Shown piece by piece: positions 8,967-17,692 of a DNA stretch of 64,000 nt. Position 1 is the first letter of the stretch. The number at the start of each line of letters is the position of its first letter. Origin of the DNA: Haloarcula amylovorans (GTDB taxonomy: Archaea > Halobacteriota > Halobacteria > Halobacteriales > Haloarculaceae); the NCBI RefSeq assembly GCF_004681185.1, contig NZ_SRIF01000001.1, forward strand, positions 124,001 to 188,000, read 5' to 3'. The notes below the pieces were generated by a model. The model saw only the letters and a program-made list of their open reading frames with translations. It ran no database searches and was not told the DNA's origin. The position numbers and the translations under genes were made by a program.

Positions 8967-10385
8967 ATGCCACACGACGTGAACAACGTCGTTCTCGTCA
9001 CCGTCGATTCACTACGGGCCGACGCGCTCGGCGGCCCTGACAGCGTCTCGCCGGTGTTCGACCGACTCGCCGAGGAAGGCGTCGTTTTCGAGAACGCCAT
9101 CGCCCACGGCAACTGGACGCCCTTTTCGTTTCCCAGTATCCACGGCTCGCGGCCGGTGTTCGACGAAGGGAGCGACATCGGCGTCGCCTCGACGCCGACG
9201 CTGGCCGAACGCCTCTCTGCGGCAGACCTATCCACCGCCGGCTTCAACGCCGCCAACGGCTTTCTGACCGAGCACTGGGGATACGACCGCGGGTTCGACG
9301 AGTTCGAACCGTTCGTCGAGAGCAGCGTCTACAGTAAGTATCTGGCCGCCCACCCGACGGTACAGGCGTGGGTCCAACTCCTCACGTCGCCGTTTCGCCG
9401 GGCCGCCACGATACTCGGGGGTGGGTCGGACGAACGCCCCTTCGCCGACGTTTCGCGGATGGGTGACCTCGAAGACCACGCGACCGAGTTTCTCGAATCG
9501 ACGGACGGGGGTTTCTTCCTCTGGGTCCACTACATGGACACCCACACGCCCTACGTCCCGGCCCCGCGCCACCTTCGAGAGGTCTCAGACACGCACTTCG
9601 GTCTGTTCCGGATGCTGGGGTCGCACGTCCGGACTGGACTGGGCTGGGACATCGACGAGAAGCGACTCGGAACGCTCCGGACGCTGTACGACGGGACGAT
9701 TCGGCAGGTGGACGCGAGCGTTGGCCGGCTGCTCGATACGCTCGAAGGCGAGGGACTGACCGACGACACGGCCGTCGTCGTCGCCGGCGACCACGGCGAG
9801 GAGTTCTTAGACCACGGCCATCTCGCACACTATCCGAAACTCTACCGCGAACTCGTCGACGTACCGTTCTTCGTGACCCACCCCAACGGGGAGAGCGGAA
9901 CAGTCGAGCAGCCGGTCGGCCTGAACACGATCCCGCCGACTGTCTGTGAGTTGCTCGGCATCGATCCGGCCGAGGCGTGGGAGGGCGAGTCCGTCGCGCC
10001 AGCGTTGGACGGCGACGAAATCGAGGACCGGAGCCCGATACTCTCCGTCGCCGTTCGCGGCGAGAGCGTGACGAGCCAGCCGATACCGCGCCGCCTCGAC
10101 GACGGCGAGTTGCTCGTGAGCGCCCGCGACGCCGACTGGACGTACATCGAACACACGAAGTCGGACCACTGCGAACTGTACGACCGCCGTGAGGACCCAA
10201 CCGAGCAGCGAGATCTCTGTGCCGAGGGCGTCGCACCGCCGCCGGTCGTCGACCGACTCTCCGAGGCTGTCGCCAGCCACGTCGACCGACTCGAAACGGC
10301 GTCAGACGCCGATTCAGGGGAGGGAGCGGCGGAAGAAGCGTCAGACGAAATTGCGGCACGCTTAAAAGCACTGGGTTACAAGTAG
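8967..10385 (+). CDS. Sulfatase-like hydrolase (alkaline phosphatase superfamily)
   Basis: This 472-residue protein starts at MPHDVNNVVLVTVDSLRADALGG, where the first metal-binding Asp of the sulfatase fold is seen (VTVDSLRAD). The second metal site is present as VVAGDHGEEFLDHGH, and the tail DEIAARLKALGYK is typical of haloarchaeal sulfatase-like proteins. The nucleophile region reads FSFPSIHGSR: a Ser-x-Pro-Ser motif in place of Cys-x-Pro-x-Arg, with the Arg three residues late. It may therefore not be a formylglycine sulfatase and could instead act as a phosphodiesterase or transferase on cell-surface sugars or lipids. There is no signal peptide. GtrA follows 6 nt downstream, supporting a cell-envelope glycan role by inference. 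Confidence 0.85.
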   Translation: MPHDVNNVVLVTVDSLRADALGGPDSVSPVFDRLAEEGVVFENAIAHGNWTPFSFPSIHGSRPVFDEGSDIGVASTPTLAERLSAADLSTAGFNAANGFLTEHWGYDRGFDEFEPFVESSVYSKYLAAHPTVQAWVQLLTSPFRRAATILGGGSDERPFADVSRMGDLEDHATEFLESTDGGFFLWVHYMDTHTPYVPAPRHLREVSDTHFGLFRMLGSHVRTGLGWDIDEKRLGTLRTLYDGTIRQVDASVGRLLDTLEGEGLTDDTAVVVAGDHGEEFLDHGHLAHYPKLYRELVDVPFFVTHPNGESGTVEQPVGLNTIPPTVCELLGIDPAEAWEGESVAPALDGDEIEDRSPILSVAVRGESVTSQPIPRRLDDGELLVSARDADWTYIEHTKSDHCELYDRREDPTEQRDLCAEGVAPPPVVDRLSEAVASHVDRLETASDADSGEGAAEEASDEIAARLKALGYK

Positions 10386-10391
10386 GCCGAC

Positions 10392-10802
10392 ATGTCGTAC
10401 GCCGTCGCAACCTCACCGCGACGACAGCGACTCCTTCGGTTCTTCCTCGTCGGGCTGAGTGCGGCGGCCGTCCAGACGGTACTGCTCTGGGCGTTCGTCG
10501 ACATCGGCGGGTTGAACTACCTGTTCGGGGCGTTCGTCGCCATCGAGATCACCATCCTCTTTCAGTACGTCCTCAACAACGCGTGGACGTTCCACCGCTC
10601 GAAACACACCTCGCGCCGGGAGTACATTATTGGGATGGGGAAGACGAATCTCGTCCGGGGCACCGCCATTCCCCTGCAGTTGGGGATCCTCTACGCCCTG
10701 GTCTCGGCGACCACGATTGAGTATCTCATCGCCAACGGCATGGCCATCGCCGTGACGGGCCTCTATCGGTACGCGCTCGACGCCACCTGGACGTGGAGCT
10801 GA
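10392..10802 (+). CDS. GtrA-family membrane protein
   Basis: This small 136-residue membrane protein has four hydrophobic segments (about 14-34, 39-60, 81-102, 108-130). It carries the GtrA/DPMS signature: RLLRFFLVGLSAA at the start and QYVLNNAWTFHRS in the second third. GtrA proteins are thought to move lipid-linked sugars across membranes during O-antigen, arabinogalactan or S-layer glycan synthesis. It lies 6 nt after the sulfatase-like gene and is almost certainly co-transcribed with it, suggesting joint work on surface glycoconjugates. Confidence 0.9.
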   Translation: MSYAVATSPRRQRLLRFFLVGLSAAAVQTVLLWAFVDIGGLNYLFGAFVAIEITILFQYVLNNAWTFHRSKHTSRREYIIGMGKTNLVRGTAIPLQLGILYALVSATTIEYLIANGMAIAVTGLYRYALDATWTWS

Positions 10803-10863
10803 CGACGAGACAGAACTTGCGACGACGCCCACCGTTTTTGCCGCCCCCGACCCGAGTAGTCGC

Positions 10864-12852
10864 ATGGACGATTCGGTTCGACTGGGCGTCGACGTCGGCG
10901 GGACGTTCACCGACGTCGTCCTCGCCGCTGTGGACGGGGTGACGACGGCGAAGGTCCCGACGACGGACCCACAGCACGAGGGGGTCTTAGCGGGCATCAC
11001 GACGGCCTGCGAGACGGCAGCCGTAGACCCCGACTCCGTCTCCCGGTTCCGCCACGCGACGACCGTCGTCACGAACGCACTCTTAGAGGAAGACGGGGCC
11101 GAGACGGCGCTCGTGACCACCGATGGGTTCAGAGACGTGTTGGCCATCGGTCGGCAGGACCGCCCGGAACTGTACGACCAGTCGGTCGCGCGACCGACCC
11201 CGCTGGTGCCGGCCGAACGCCGATACGAACTCGACGAACGCGCGACGACCGACGGTATCGAGCGGCCGGTCGACCCCGACGCGGTTCGTGACCTCGCTGG
11301 CGGCATCGAGGCCGACGCCGTCGCGGTGTCGCTGCTCCACGCCTACGCGCATCCCGACAACGAGCGCCGGGTCGCCGAAATCCTTCGCGAGGAACTGGAC
11401 GCGCCCGTCTCGGCGAGCCACGAGGTGCTGTCGGCGTTTCGCGAGTACGAGCGCACCGCGACGACGGTGGCCGATGCCTACGTCACGCCGGTCGTCGACG
11501 CGTATCTCGGTCGCCTGGTCGAGGGCGCGACCGGACGCGGCCTGCCCGAACCGCGGGTGATGCAGTCCAACGGCGGCATCGCCGACGCCGACACCGTCCG
11601 CGAACACGCCGTGACCACTGCGCTCTCCGGACCAGCGGCGGGCGTCGTCGGTGCCAGCGCGTTCGAACCCGACGCGGCGGGCGTCGTTACCTTCGACATG
11701 GGCGGGACCTCCAGCGACGTCTCGCTGGTTCGCGACGGCGTGATCGAGCGCACGACCGACGCCGACATCGGCGGTCGGCCGGTCCGAGTCCCGATGGTCG
11801 ACGTGGAGACGGTCGGTGCCGGCGGCGGGTCTATCGCGTGGGTCGACGCCGGCGGTGCGCTCAGAGTCGGCCCGCGGTCGGCCGGTGCGGACCCCGGTCC
11901 GGCCTGCTACGGACAGGGCGGCAGCGACCCGACGGTGACGGACGCGGCGCTCCTGTTGGGATATCTCGGGCCGAATACGACGCTCGGGTCGGGGCTGTCG
12001 CTCGATGCCGACGCGGCCCGAGAGGCGCTCGCGGAACTCGCCGACGACGCGAATCTCGACGGGCCAGTAGCGGCCGCCCGCGGGGTCTACCGCGTGGCGA
12101 ACGCGACGATGACCCGGACGATTCGCAGCGTTACCGCCGAGCGCGGCGACGACCCCCGCGAGTTCGCCATCGCGGCCTTCGGCGGCGCGGGACCGATGCA
12201 CGCCGCGGCGCTGGCCGACCGACTCGGCGTCTCGACGGTCGTCGTGCCGCGAGCCAGCGGCGTCCTCTCGGCACTGGGACTGCTGGCGGCCGACGAACGC
12301 CACGATGCCGTCCGAACATTCCGCGCACGTCTCGACAGCGTGGACCCCGACTCCGTCGAGAGCGTTCTCGGAGCTCTCGAAGATAGCGTCCTCGACGAGA
12401 CGGCGACGCCCGAGGCGGCGACAGTCACGTTCGAAGCCGACTGCCGCTACGTCGGGCAGAGTCACGAACTGGGCGTCGGTATCGAGGATTTCGATCGTGC
12501 CACGCTGGCCGCACGCTTTCAGGCGGCCCACGAACGAGCCCGCGGCTACCGCCTCCCCGACGCCGACGTCGAACTCGTGACGCTCCGGGCGACGGCGACC
12601 GTCAATCACGCGATGCCGGACCTCACACGCGCCGCAACTGACGACACGGACCCGCAGACGGGGACGCGAGACGCCGCCTTCGGCGGGGCGTGGCACGAGA
12701 CGCCGGTGCTCGGCTGGAGCGGACTCGCTGCCGGCACCCATCGGAACGGCCCGGCCCTCGTCGAGGGCGGTGAGAGCACCGTCGTCGTCCCGCCCGAGTG
12801 GTCGCTTTCCGTCGACGACCGGGGGACGCTCCGACTGGAGGGTAGCGAATGA
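10864..12852 (+). CDS. hyuA: Hydantoinase/oxoprolinase family protein, subunit A
   Basis: This 662-residue protein begins with the ATP-binding signature LGVDVGGTFTDVVLA and contains the hydantoinase A core (ATTVVTNALLE, VTFDMGGTSSDVSLV, ADPGPACYGQGG, AAFGGAGPMHAAALA). Family members are ATP-dependent amidohydrolases of cyclic imides (5-oxoproline, N-methylhydantoin) or acetone/acetophenone carboxylases. They act in the cytoplasm as a complex with subunit B, which follows with an ATGA overlap. No carboxylase gamma subunit is nearby, which mildly favours a hydantoinase/oxoprolinase role. The true substrate is not determinable here. Confidence 0.92.
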   Translation: MDDSVRLGVDVGGTFTDVVLAAVDGVTTAKVPTTDPQHEGVLAGITTACETAAVDPDSVSRFRHATTVVTNALLEEDGAETALVTTDGFRDVLAIGRQDRPELYDQSVARPTPLVPAERRYELDERATTDGIERPVDPDAVRDLAGGIEADAVAVSLLHAYAHPDNERRVAEILREELDAPVSASHEVLSAFREYERTATTVADAYVTPVVDAYLGRLVEGATGRGLPEPRVMQSNGGIADADTVREHAVTTALSGPAAGVVGASAFEPDAAGVVTFDMGGTSSDVSLVRDGVIERTTDADIGGRPVRVPMVDVETVGAGGGSIAWVDAGGALRVGPRSAGADPGPACYGQGGSDPTVTDAALLLGYLGPNTTLGSGLSLDADAAREALAELADDANLDGPVAAARGVYRVANATMTRTIRSVTAERGDDPREFAIAAFGGAGPMHAAALADRLGVSTVVVPRASGVLSALGLLAADERHDAVRTFRARLDSVDPDSVESVLGALEDSVLDETATPEAATVTFEADCRYVGQSHELGVGIEDFDRATLAARFQAAHERARGYRLPDADVELVTLRATATVNHAMPDLTRAATDDTDPQTGTRDAAFGGAWHETPVLGWSGLAAGTHRNGPALVEGGESTVVVPPEWSLSVDDRGTLRLEGSE

Positions 12853-14483
12853 CCGCGAGCCACGGCGATACCGACCTCGACGCGGTCGAGTTAGAGATTC
12901 TGCGAAACCAACTGGAGAGCGTCGCCGAGGAGATGGGGCAGGTGTTGATCCGGGGTGCGTTCTCGCCGAATATCACCGAGCGACGGGACTGCTCGACGGC
13001 GCTGTTCGACGCGTCGGGCAAACTCGTCGCCCAGGCCGAGCACATCCCCGTCCACCTGGGCGCGATGCCCGAAGCCGTCGATTCGGTTCTCGACCGAGAC
13101 CCGGACCCCGGCGACGTGTTCGTCCTCAACGACCCTTTCGAGGGCGGGACGCACCTCCCGGACGTGACGCTCGTCTCGCCGATCGTTCCCGACAGCGAGG
13201 CGCTCCGCGCCTCGAAGCGGTCAAGCGGCTGGAGGGCGCGAGACAGCGAAATCGTGGGCTACGCCGTCTCGCGCGCCCACCACGCCGATGTGGGCGGGAT
13301 GGCTCCCGGGAGCATGCCCGCGGGCGCGCGAGACATCCAACAGGAGGGGCTTCGCATCCCGCCGACGCGACTCGTCGCCGACGGCGAGCGACGCGAGAGC
13401 GTCTGGAACCTCTTGGCGGCGAACGTCCGCAATCCCGAGGAACGCAGGGCCGACCTCAGCGCGCAGCTGGCGGCCAACGACCGCGGGGCCGAGCGAGTCG
13501 AGGAACTGCTCGACGACCACGGCGACCGCTTGCTGCACGCTTTCGACGCGGTGCGGGCGTACTCCCGTCAGCGCGTCGAGGCGGAGATTCGGGCGTTTCC
13601 GGACGGCGTCTACGCCGCCAGCGACGTGCTGGAGGGCGACGGCGTCGTAGACGACGACATCCCCATCGAGGTGACGGTGACCGTCGACGGCGCGACGCTC
13701 GACGTGGACTTCTCGGGGACCGCCCTGCAGGTCGCAGGCAACGTCAACGCGCCGCTGTCGGTCGCGAAGAGCGCGGTGTACTTCGTCGTCCGGTCGGTCA
13801 CCGACCCCGACGTGCCGCCCAACGGCGGTTGTTACGACCCCGTGACCGTGCGCGCGCCGCCGGGGTCGCTCCTCAATCCCGAACCGCCGGCGGCCGTCGT
13901 CGGCGGGAACGTCGAGACCAGTCAGCGCGTGACCGACGTGGTGTTCAGAGCGCTCGCTGAGGCAGTGCCCGACCGCGTCCCGGCGGCCGGACAGGGGACG
14001 ATGAACAACGTCGTCGTCGGCGGCCCCGAGTTCAGCTACTACGAGACGGTCGGTGGCGGGATGGGCGCGAGCGCGGACGCGGACGGTCCCTCGGGCGTGC
14101 AGGTCGGAATGACGAACACGCTGAACACGCCCGTCGAAGCGCTGGAAGCGGCCTACCCACTCCGCGTCGAGGAGTACGGCCTGCGGTCGGGGAGCGGTGG
14201 CGACGGCGAACACCGCGGCGGCGACGGGCTGATTCGGGAACTCACCGTCGAGGCGGCCGCCACCGTCTCACTGTTGACCGAGCGCCGCCGTCACGCACCG
14301 TGGGGGCTAGCGGGTGGCGACGACGGCGAACCGGGCCGAAATCTCCTCGACGGGGAGTCCGTTCCGGCGAAGGTGACCCGCGACGTCGAGGCGGGAACGA
14401 CGGTCAGAGTCGAGACGCCCGGCGGCGGCGGCTACGGTCGCGACGGTGACGGTCGCAGTGGAGACGATACCGAACGACGCTGA
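12849..14483 (+). CDS. hyuB: Hydantoinase/oxoprolinase family protein, subunit B
   Basis: This 544-residue partner of subunit A shares a 4-nt start/stop overlap with it. Family segments include LEILRNQLESVAEEMG, NITERRDCSTALFD, NDPFEGGTHLPDVTL, RAHHADVGGMAPGSMP and NPEPPAAVVGGNVETSQR. One oddity is an extra stretch of 17 residues at about 115-131 (Ser/Arg-rich: ALRASKRSSGWRAR) placed just before the usual D-x-E-I-V-G-Y-A segment. It is bounded in the DNA by an 8-bp direct repeat and looks like an in-frame insertion (see findings). The protein is otherwise intact, so activity is probably retained. Confidence 0.92.
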   Translation: MTASHGDTDLDAVELEILRNQLESVAEEMGQVLIRGAFSPNITERRDCSTALFDASGKLVAQAEHIPVHLGAMPEAVDSVLDRDPDPGDVFVLNDPFEGGTHLPDVTLVSPIVPDSEALRASKRSSGWRARDSEIVGYAVSRAHHADVGGMAPGSMPAGARDIQQEGLRIPPTRLVADGERRESVWNLLAANVRNPEERRADLSAQLAANDRGAERVEELLDDHGDRLLHAFDAVRAYSRQRVEAEIRAFPDGVYAASDVLEGDGVVDDDIPIEVTVTVDGATLDVDFSGTALQVAGNVNAPLSVAKSAVYFVVRSVTDPDVPPNGGCYDPVTVRAPPGSLLNPEPPAAVVGGNVETSQRVTDVVFRALAEAVPDRVPAAGQGTMNNVVVGGPEFSYYETVGGGMGASADADGPSGVQVGMTNTLNTPVEALEAAYPLRVEEYGLRSGSGGDGEHRGGDGLIRELTVEAAATVSLLTERRRHAPWGLAGGDDGEPGRNLLDGESVPAKVTRDVEAGTTVRVETPGGGGYGRDGDGRSGDDTERR

Positions 14484-14523
14484 GTAGGACGTGATTTTTG
14501 TTCTCTCGCGTCACAGCCAACGC

Positions 14524-15369
14524 ATGGACAGCCGACCGCTCTACGCCGCGGTCGCCCTCCTCACCGTGTTTGCCCTCGTCGTCGGTGCGCCGACGCTCGA
14601 CCGGCCCGTCGAGTCCGGCGACGGAAGTGTGGTCAGCGGCGAGCGCCGCGGGTTCAGTTCCAGTAGCGCCGAGGCACCCTCGGCGCTCCGCGACGTTTCC
14701 CTGCTCGTCTTCCTCCTCGTCGGCGCGGGCGCGCTCGCCTACGGACTGCGACAGTATCGGTCGAGCGACTACGTGACGATGGGCGTGACCGTCGTCGTCC
14801 TCACGATTGTCTTCGTTGTCGTCGGCTGGAACCCGAGCACGGCGGGCGGGTTCGCCGGCCCGGTCGTCAACAACGCCACCGCTGGCGCGGTCGCCGCGAC
14901 CCGACCGGGTTCGCAGTCGGCGTGGCTCGTCGGCGCGGTCGGCTCGTTCGCACTCGTGGTCTTGGCGGGCGTCGTACTCGTTCGGGCGACGGACGCCGAA
15001 ACGTGGACGGTAACGGACGCCGACTCCGATGCGGAAGACGGTTCGGCGACCGAGGACGCGACAGCGCTCGGCGAGGCGGCGGGCCGAGCGGCCGACCGAA
15101 TCGCCGAGGACGCGTCCCTCGACAACGCAGTCTACCGGGCGTGGCGCGAGATGACCGACGCGCTGGACGTCGCGGACCCAGCGACCATCACTCCAGGCGA
15201 GTTCCAGACGGCGGCCGTGGACGCCGGGATGGACCCCGAGGACGTAGCAGTGTTGACGGACCTCTTCGAGACGGTTCGCTACGGCGACCAGTCCGCGACC
15301 GAGGAGCGCGAGCGGCGGGCCGAACAAGCCCTGCGGAACGTCGAACGGACCCACGGGGGGACGTCGTGA
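14524..15369 (+). CDS. DUF4129 domain membrane protein
   Basis: This 281-residue protein has a cleavable-type or anchor segment at the N-terminus and three further hydrophobic segments (about 60-75, 85-103, 133-158). An acidic linker and a C-terminal cytoplasmic DUF4129 domain follow (VYRAWREMTDALDVADPATI, then TPGEFQTAAVDAGM and DLFETVRYG). The DUF4129-DUF58-membrane protein-MoxR gene set is widely conserved in bacteria and haloarchaea and is thought to assemble or mature envelope or metal-centre proteins. The stop overlaps the next gene's GTG by 4 nt, so the genes are coupled. I chose the ATG at MDSRPLYA, which starts the hydrophobic segment directly. Confidence 0.85.
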   Translation: MDSRPLYAAVALLTVFALVVGAPTLDRPVESGDGSVVSGERRGFSSSSAEAPSALRDVSLLVFLLVGAGALAYGLRQYRSSDYVTMGVTVVVLTIVFVVVGWNPSTAGGFAGPVVNNATAGAVAATRPGSQSAWLVGAVGSFALVVLAGVVLVRATDAETWTVTDADSDAEDGSATEDATALGEAAGRAADRIAEDASLDNAVYRAWREMTDALDVADPATITPGEFQTAAVDAGMDPEDVAVLTDLFETVRYGDQSATEERERRAEQALRNVERTHGGTS

Positions 15370-17219
15370 ACTATCGCCGTCGAGCGGCGCTCGTCGTCGG
15401 CGTCCTCGTCGTAGTCGCCGGTCTCTGGGGCGCGCTAACCGGGGCGTTCTCGCTGTCGCTCCGGCCAGGGACGGTCGTCTTCGTCGGCGTCTTCGCTGTC
15501 GGGCTGGGGTTGTACGGTGCGTACCGACGATACCGGACAGAGCCGCGAAGCCCCGTGCTGCGAGACCCCGCGACCCGCGACGTCTCGCCGCCGGAACCGG
15601 CGACCGATGGGTTCGGCTCCGGATCGACGCGACGCATCGAACAGCACCGACTGACCGAGGACGTTCGGTCGCTGCTCCGACGGGCGCTCACTCGCGGCGA
15701 AGGCGACACTGACGCCGCCGACGCGGCTCTCGCGTCGGGCGAGTGGACTGACGACCCGTCGGCGAGCGCCGCGTTCGAGCGCGACGTGGGACGACGCCGG
15801 CAGTACCGCGACCGGCTGGCCGCACGGCTCGGCGAGACGACGCGACTGGCCTATCGACTCGAACGTGCGGCGACCGGTCTCCGGTCAGTGCTGGGGCTGA
15901 CGGCGGACGACGATGCGCTGCCCGAACCGCGGCGGACCAGCGGACTGGGAACGGTCCAGACCGGACGTTGGGCGGGCTTTCGGGTGGTGCCGTTCGTCTT
16001 CGTCGGCGTCGGGCTCGTTGCCCGTCGGCCGGGACTCGTACTGGCGGGGGCTGTCGCCGTCGTCGCGCTGGCAGTCAGCGCTGCTTCGCGGGCCCCCGAC
16101 CCCGACCTGATCGTGAATCGCGCCGTCGACGCCGCTGACCCGACCCACGGCGAGGAGGTGACCGTGACGATGCAGGTGCGCAACGACGGCGACCGGACGC
16201 TGTTCGACTGTCGCCTCGCGGACGGCGTCCCTGACACGCTTGCCGTGACCGAGGGGTCGGCGCAGTTAGCGACGGCGCTGCGCCCGGACGCGACGGCGAC
16301 TGTCGAGTACACCGTCCGCGCGACCCGCGGCGACCACGCGTTCGGCCCGCCGCGGGCGGTCGTCGGCGACGCGGCCGGAACCGCGGCGACGGTGACCGAG
16401 CCGACCGTCACCGGCGACGACTCGCTCTCTGTCTCGCTGCCGCCAGAGGACCTTTCGGTGCCGGTTCGGTCCCGGACGACACAGCACCGCGGCCGCATCA
16501 AGGCCGATTCGGGCGGCGACGGCATCGCCTTCTACGCCACCCGCGAGTACCGCCCGGGCGACCCCCTCTCCCGAATCGACTGGAATCGCTACGCGAGCAC
16601 GCGTGACCTCTCGACGCTTCAGTTCCGGGAGGAACAGGCCGCCACCGTCGTCGTCCTCGTTGACGCTCGCCCGGCGGCCTACCACGCGCCGACCGACCCG
16701 TCGCTGGATACGACCGTCGACCGGGCCGTCGTCGCCGCTCGCGGCGTCGTCGGGGCTCGCATCGACGCAGAAGACCAGGTCGGACTAGCGGCGCTCTCGA
16801 CGGAGCGCCTGTTCGTCCCGCCGGGCGGGGGCCACGCGCATCGGAGTCGGCTGGAGACGGTGCTGTCGAGCGCGGACGCGTTCGGGCCGACGCCGGCCGA
16901 CGGCGAGTTCTACGTCGGGCCGACGTTCCGCTGGCTCCAGCGCGAACTCCCGAACGCGGCGCAGGTGGTCTGCTGTTCGCCGCTGACCGACGACACCGTC
17001 GTCCGAACGTTGCGATATCTGGCCGCCTACGGCCACCCGGTGACGGTCCTCAGTCCCGACCCGGGAACCCGACCGACGGCGGCGGGGACCGTCGCGGCCG
17101 CGAAGCGTCTGTTCAGACTCTCCGACCTCCGACGGCAGGGAATTCCGGTAATCGACTGGCGACACGGGGAGTCGCTCGCGGCTGCGATCGAACGACAGGG
17201 ACGGGAGTGGTCAGCGTGA
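15366..17219 (+). CDS. DUF58 domain protein with N-terminal membrane extension
   Basis: This 617-residue protein uses a GTG start overlapping the previous stop (GTGA). Two membrane segments near the N-terminus (about 7-27, 35-51) are followed by an acidic/Arg-rich soluble region to about 180. Another pair of membrane segments (about 205-245), an Ig/CARDB-like region (PTHGEEVTVTMQVRNDGDRT) and the DUF58/vWA-like domain come next. DUF58 is recognised by YRPGDPLSRIDWNRYASTRDL and by VVVLVDARPA with GLAALSTERLFVPPG. The first ~180 residues look like a separate small membrane protein fused to a standard DUF58 protein. It acts with the MoxR ATPase encoded convergently. Confidence 0.85.
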   Translation: MNYRRRAALVVGVLVVVAGLWGALTGAFSLSLRPGTVVFVGVFAVGLGLYGAYRRYRTEPRSPVLRDPATRDVSPPEPATDGFGSGSTRRIEQHRLTEDVRSLLRRALTRGEGDTDAADAALASGEWTDDPSASAAFERDVGRRRQYRDRLAARLGETTRLAYRLERAATGLRSVLGLTADDDALPEPRRTSGLGTVQTGRWAGFRVVPFVFVGVGLVARRPGLVLAGAVAVVALAVSAASRAPDPDLIVNRAVDAADPTHGEEVTVTMQVRNDGDRTLFDCRLADGVPDTLAVTEGSAQLATALRPDATATVEYTVRATRGDHAFGPPRAVVGDAAGTAATVTEPTVTGDDSLSVSLPPEDLSVPVRSRTTQHRGRIKADSGGDGIAFYATREYRPGDPLSRIDWNRYASTRDLSTLQFREEQAATVVVLVDARPAAYHAPTDPSLDTTVDRAVVAARGVVGARIDAEDQVGLAALSTERLFVPPGGGHAHRSRLETVLSSADAFGPTPADGEFYVGPTFRWLQRELPNAAQVVCCSPLTDDTVVRTLRYLAAYGHPVTVLSPDPGTRPTAAGTVAAAKRLFRLSDLRRQGIPVIDWRHGESLAAAIERQGREWSA

Positions 17220-17692
17220 GACACCTTCGTCCCGTCGGCGTCGTCGCCGTGGTGGCCGCGCTGTTCGGCGCGCTCGCCGTGGCGACGACCCGCGGTGGCC
17301 CAGTCGCACTACTGGGCGTCGTCGCGGTGATCGGCGGCGTCGTCCGCTCACACCGCGGCGCGGTGACGGTCGGCGCGGCGGTACTCGCACTCGGCGTCCT
17401 CGTCGCCGGCGTCTTCGGGAGCAACACCGTTTCCCTCCTCTTCGGCGTCGCGGCGGCGGTGCTCGCGTGGGACTTCGGCCACTACGCGGTCTCGCTCGAC
17501 ACCAGCCTGACCGAGGACGCGGTGACGCAGAACGCAGAAGTAGTTCGGGTTGCTGGCGGCACGCTCCTCGCCGCGCTCACGGTCGGCGTCGTCTCGGTCT
17601 CGGGGCTGGTGGTCGCCGTTCCCGCCGTAGATACGTTGACCGCGACGCTGCTGTTCGCGGGGACGATACTGACAATCTACGCGGTTCACTAG
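17216..17692 (+). CDS. Small multi-pass membrane protein of the DUF58/MoxR operon
   Basis: This 158-residue, very hydrophobic protein has five or six predicted membrane segments and a short soluble loop (about 87-110: GHYAVSLDTSLTEDAVTQNA). It starts with a GTG overlapping the DUF58 stop by 4 nt and is the last gene of the operon. Its stop codon overlaps the stop of the convergent MoxR gene by 4 nt. Proteins of this size and position accompany haloarchaeal DUF58 genes, but I do not recognise a named function. Confidence 0.8.
   Translation: MRHLRPVGVVAVVAALFGALAVATTRGGPVALLGVVAVIGGVVRSHRGAVTVGAAVLALGVLVAGVFGSNTVSLLFGVAAAVLAWDFGHYAVSLDTSLTEDAVTQNAEVVRVAGGTLLAALTVGVVSVSGLVVAVPAVDTLTATLLFAGTILTIYAVH

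Noticed and set aside
9382..10416. Long minus-strand open frame opposite the sulfatase-like gene
   Set aside because: It is Arg/Pro-rich shadow sequence with no domain; the plus strand carries clear sulfatase motifs. Similar long shadows oppose other GC-rich genes, for example narG (60275-62185) and hyuA (11083-12741).
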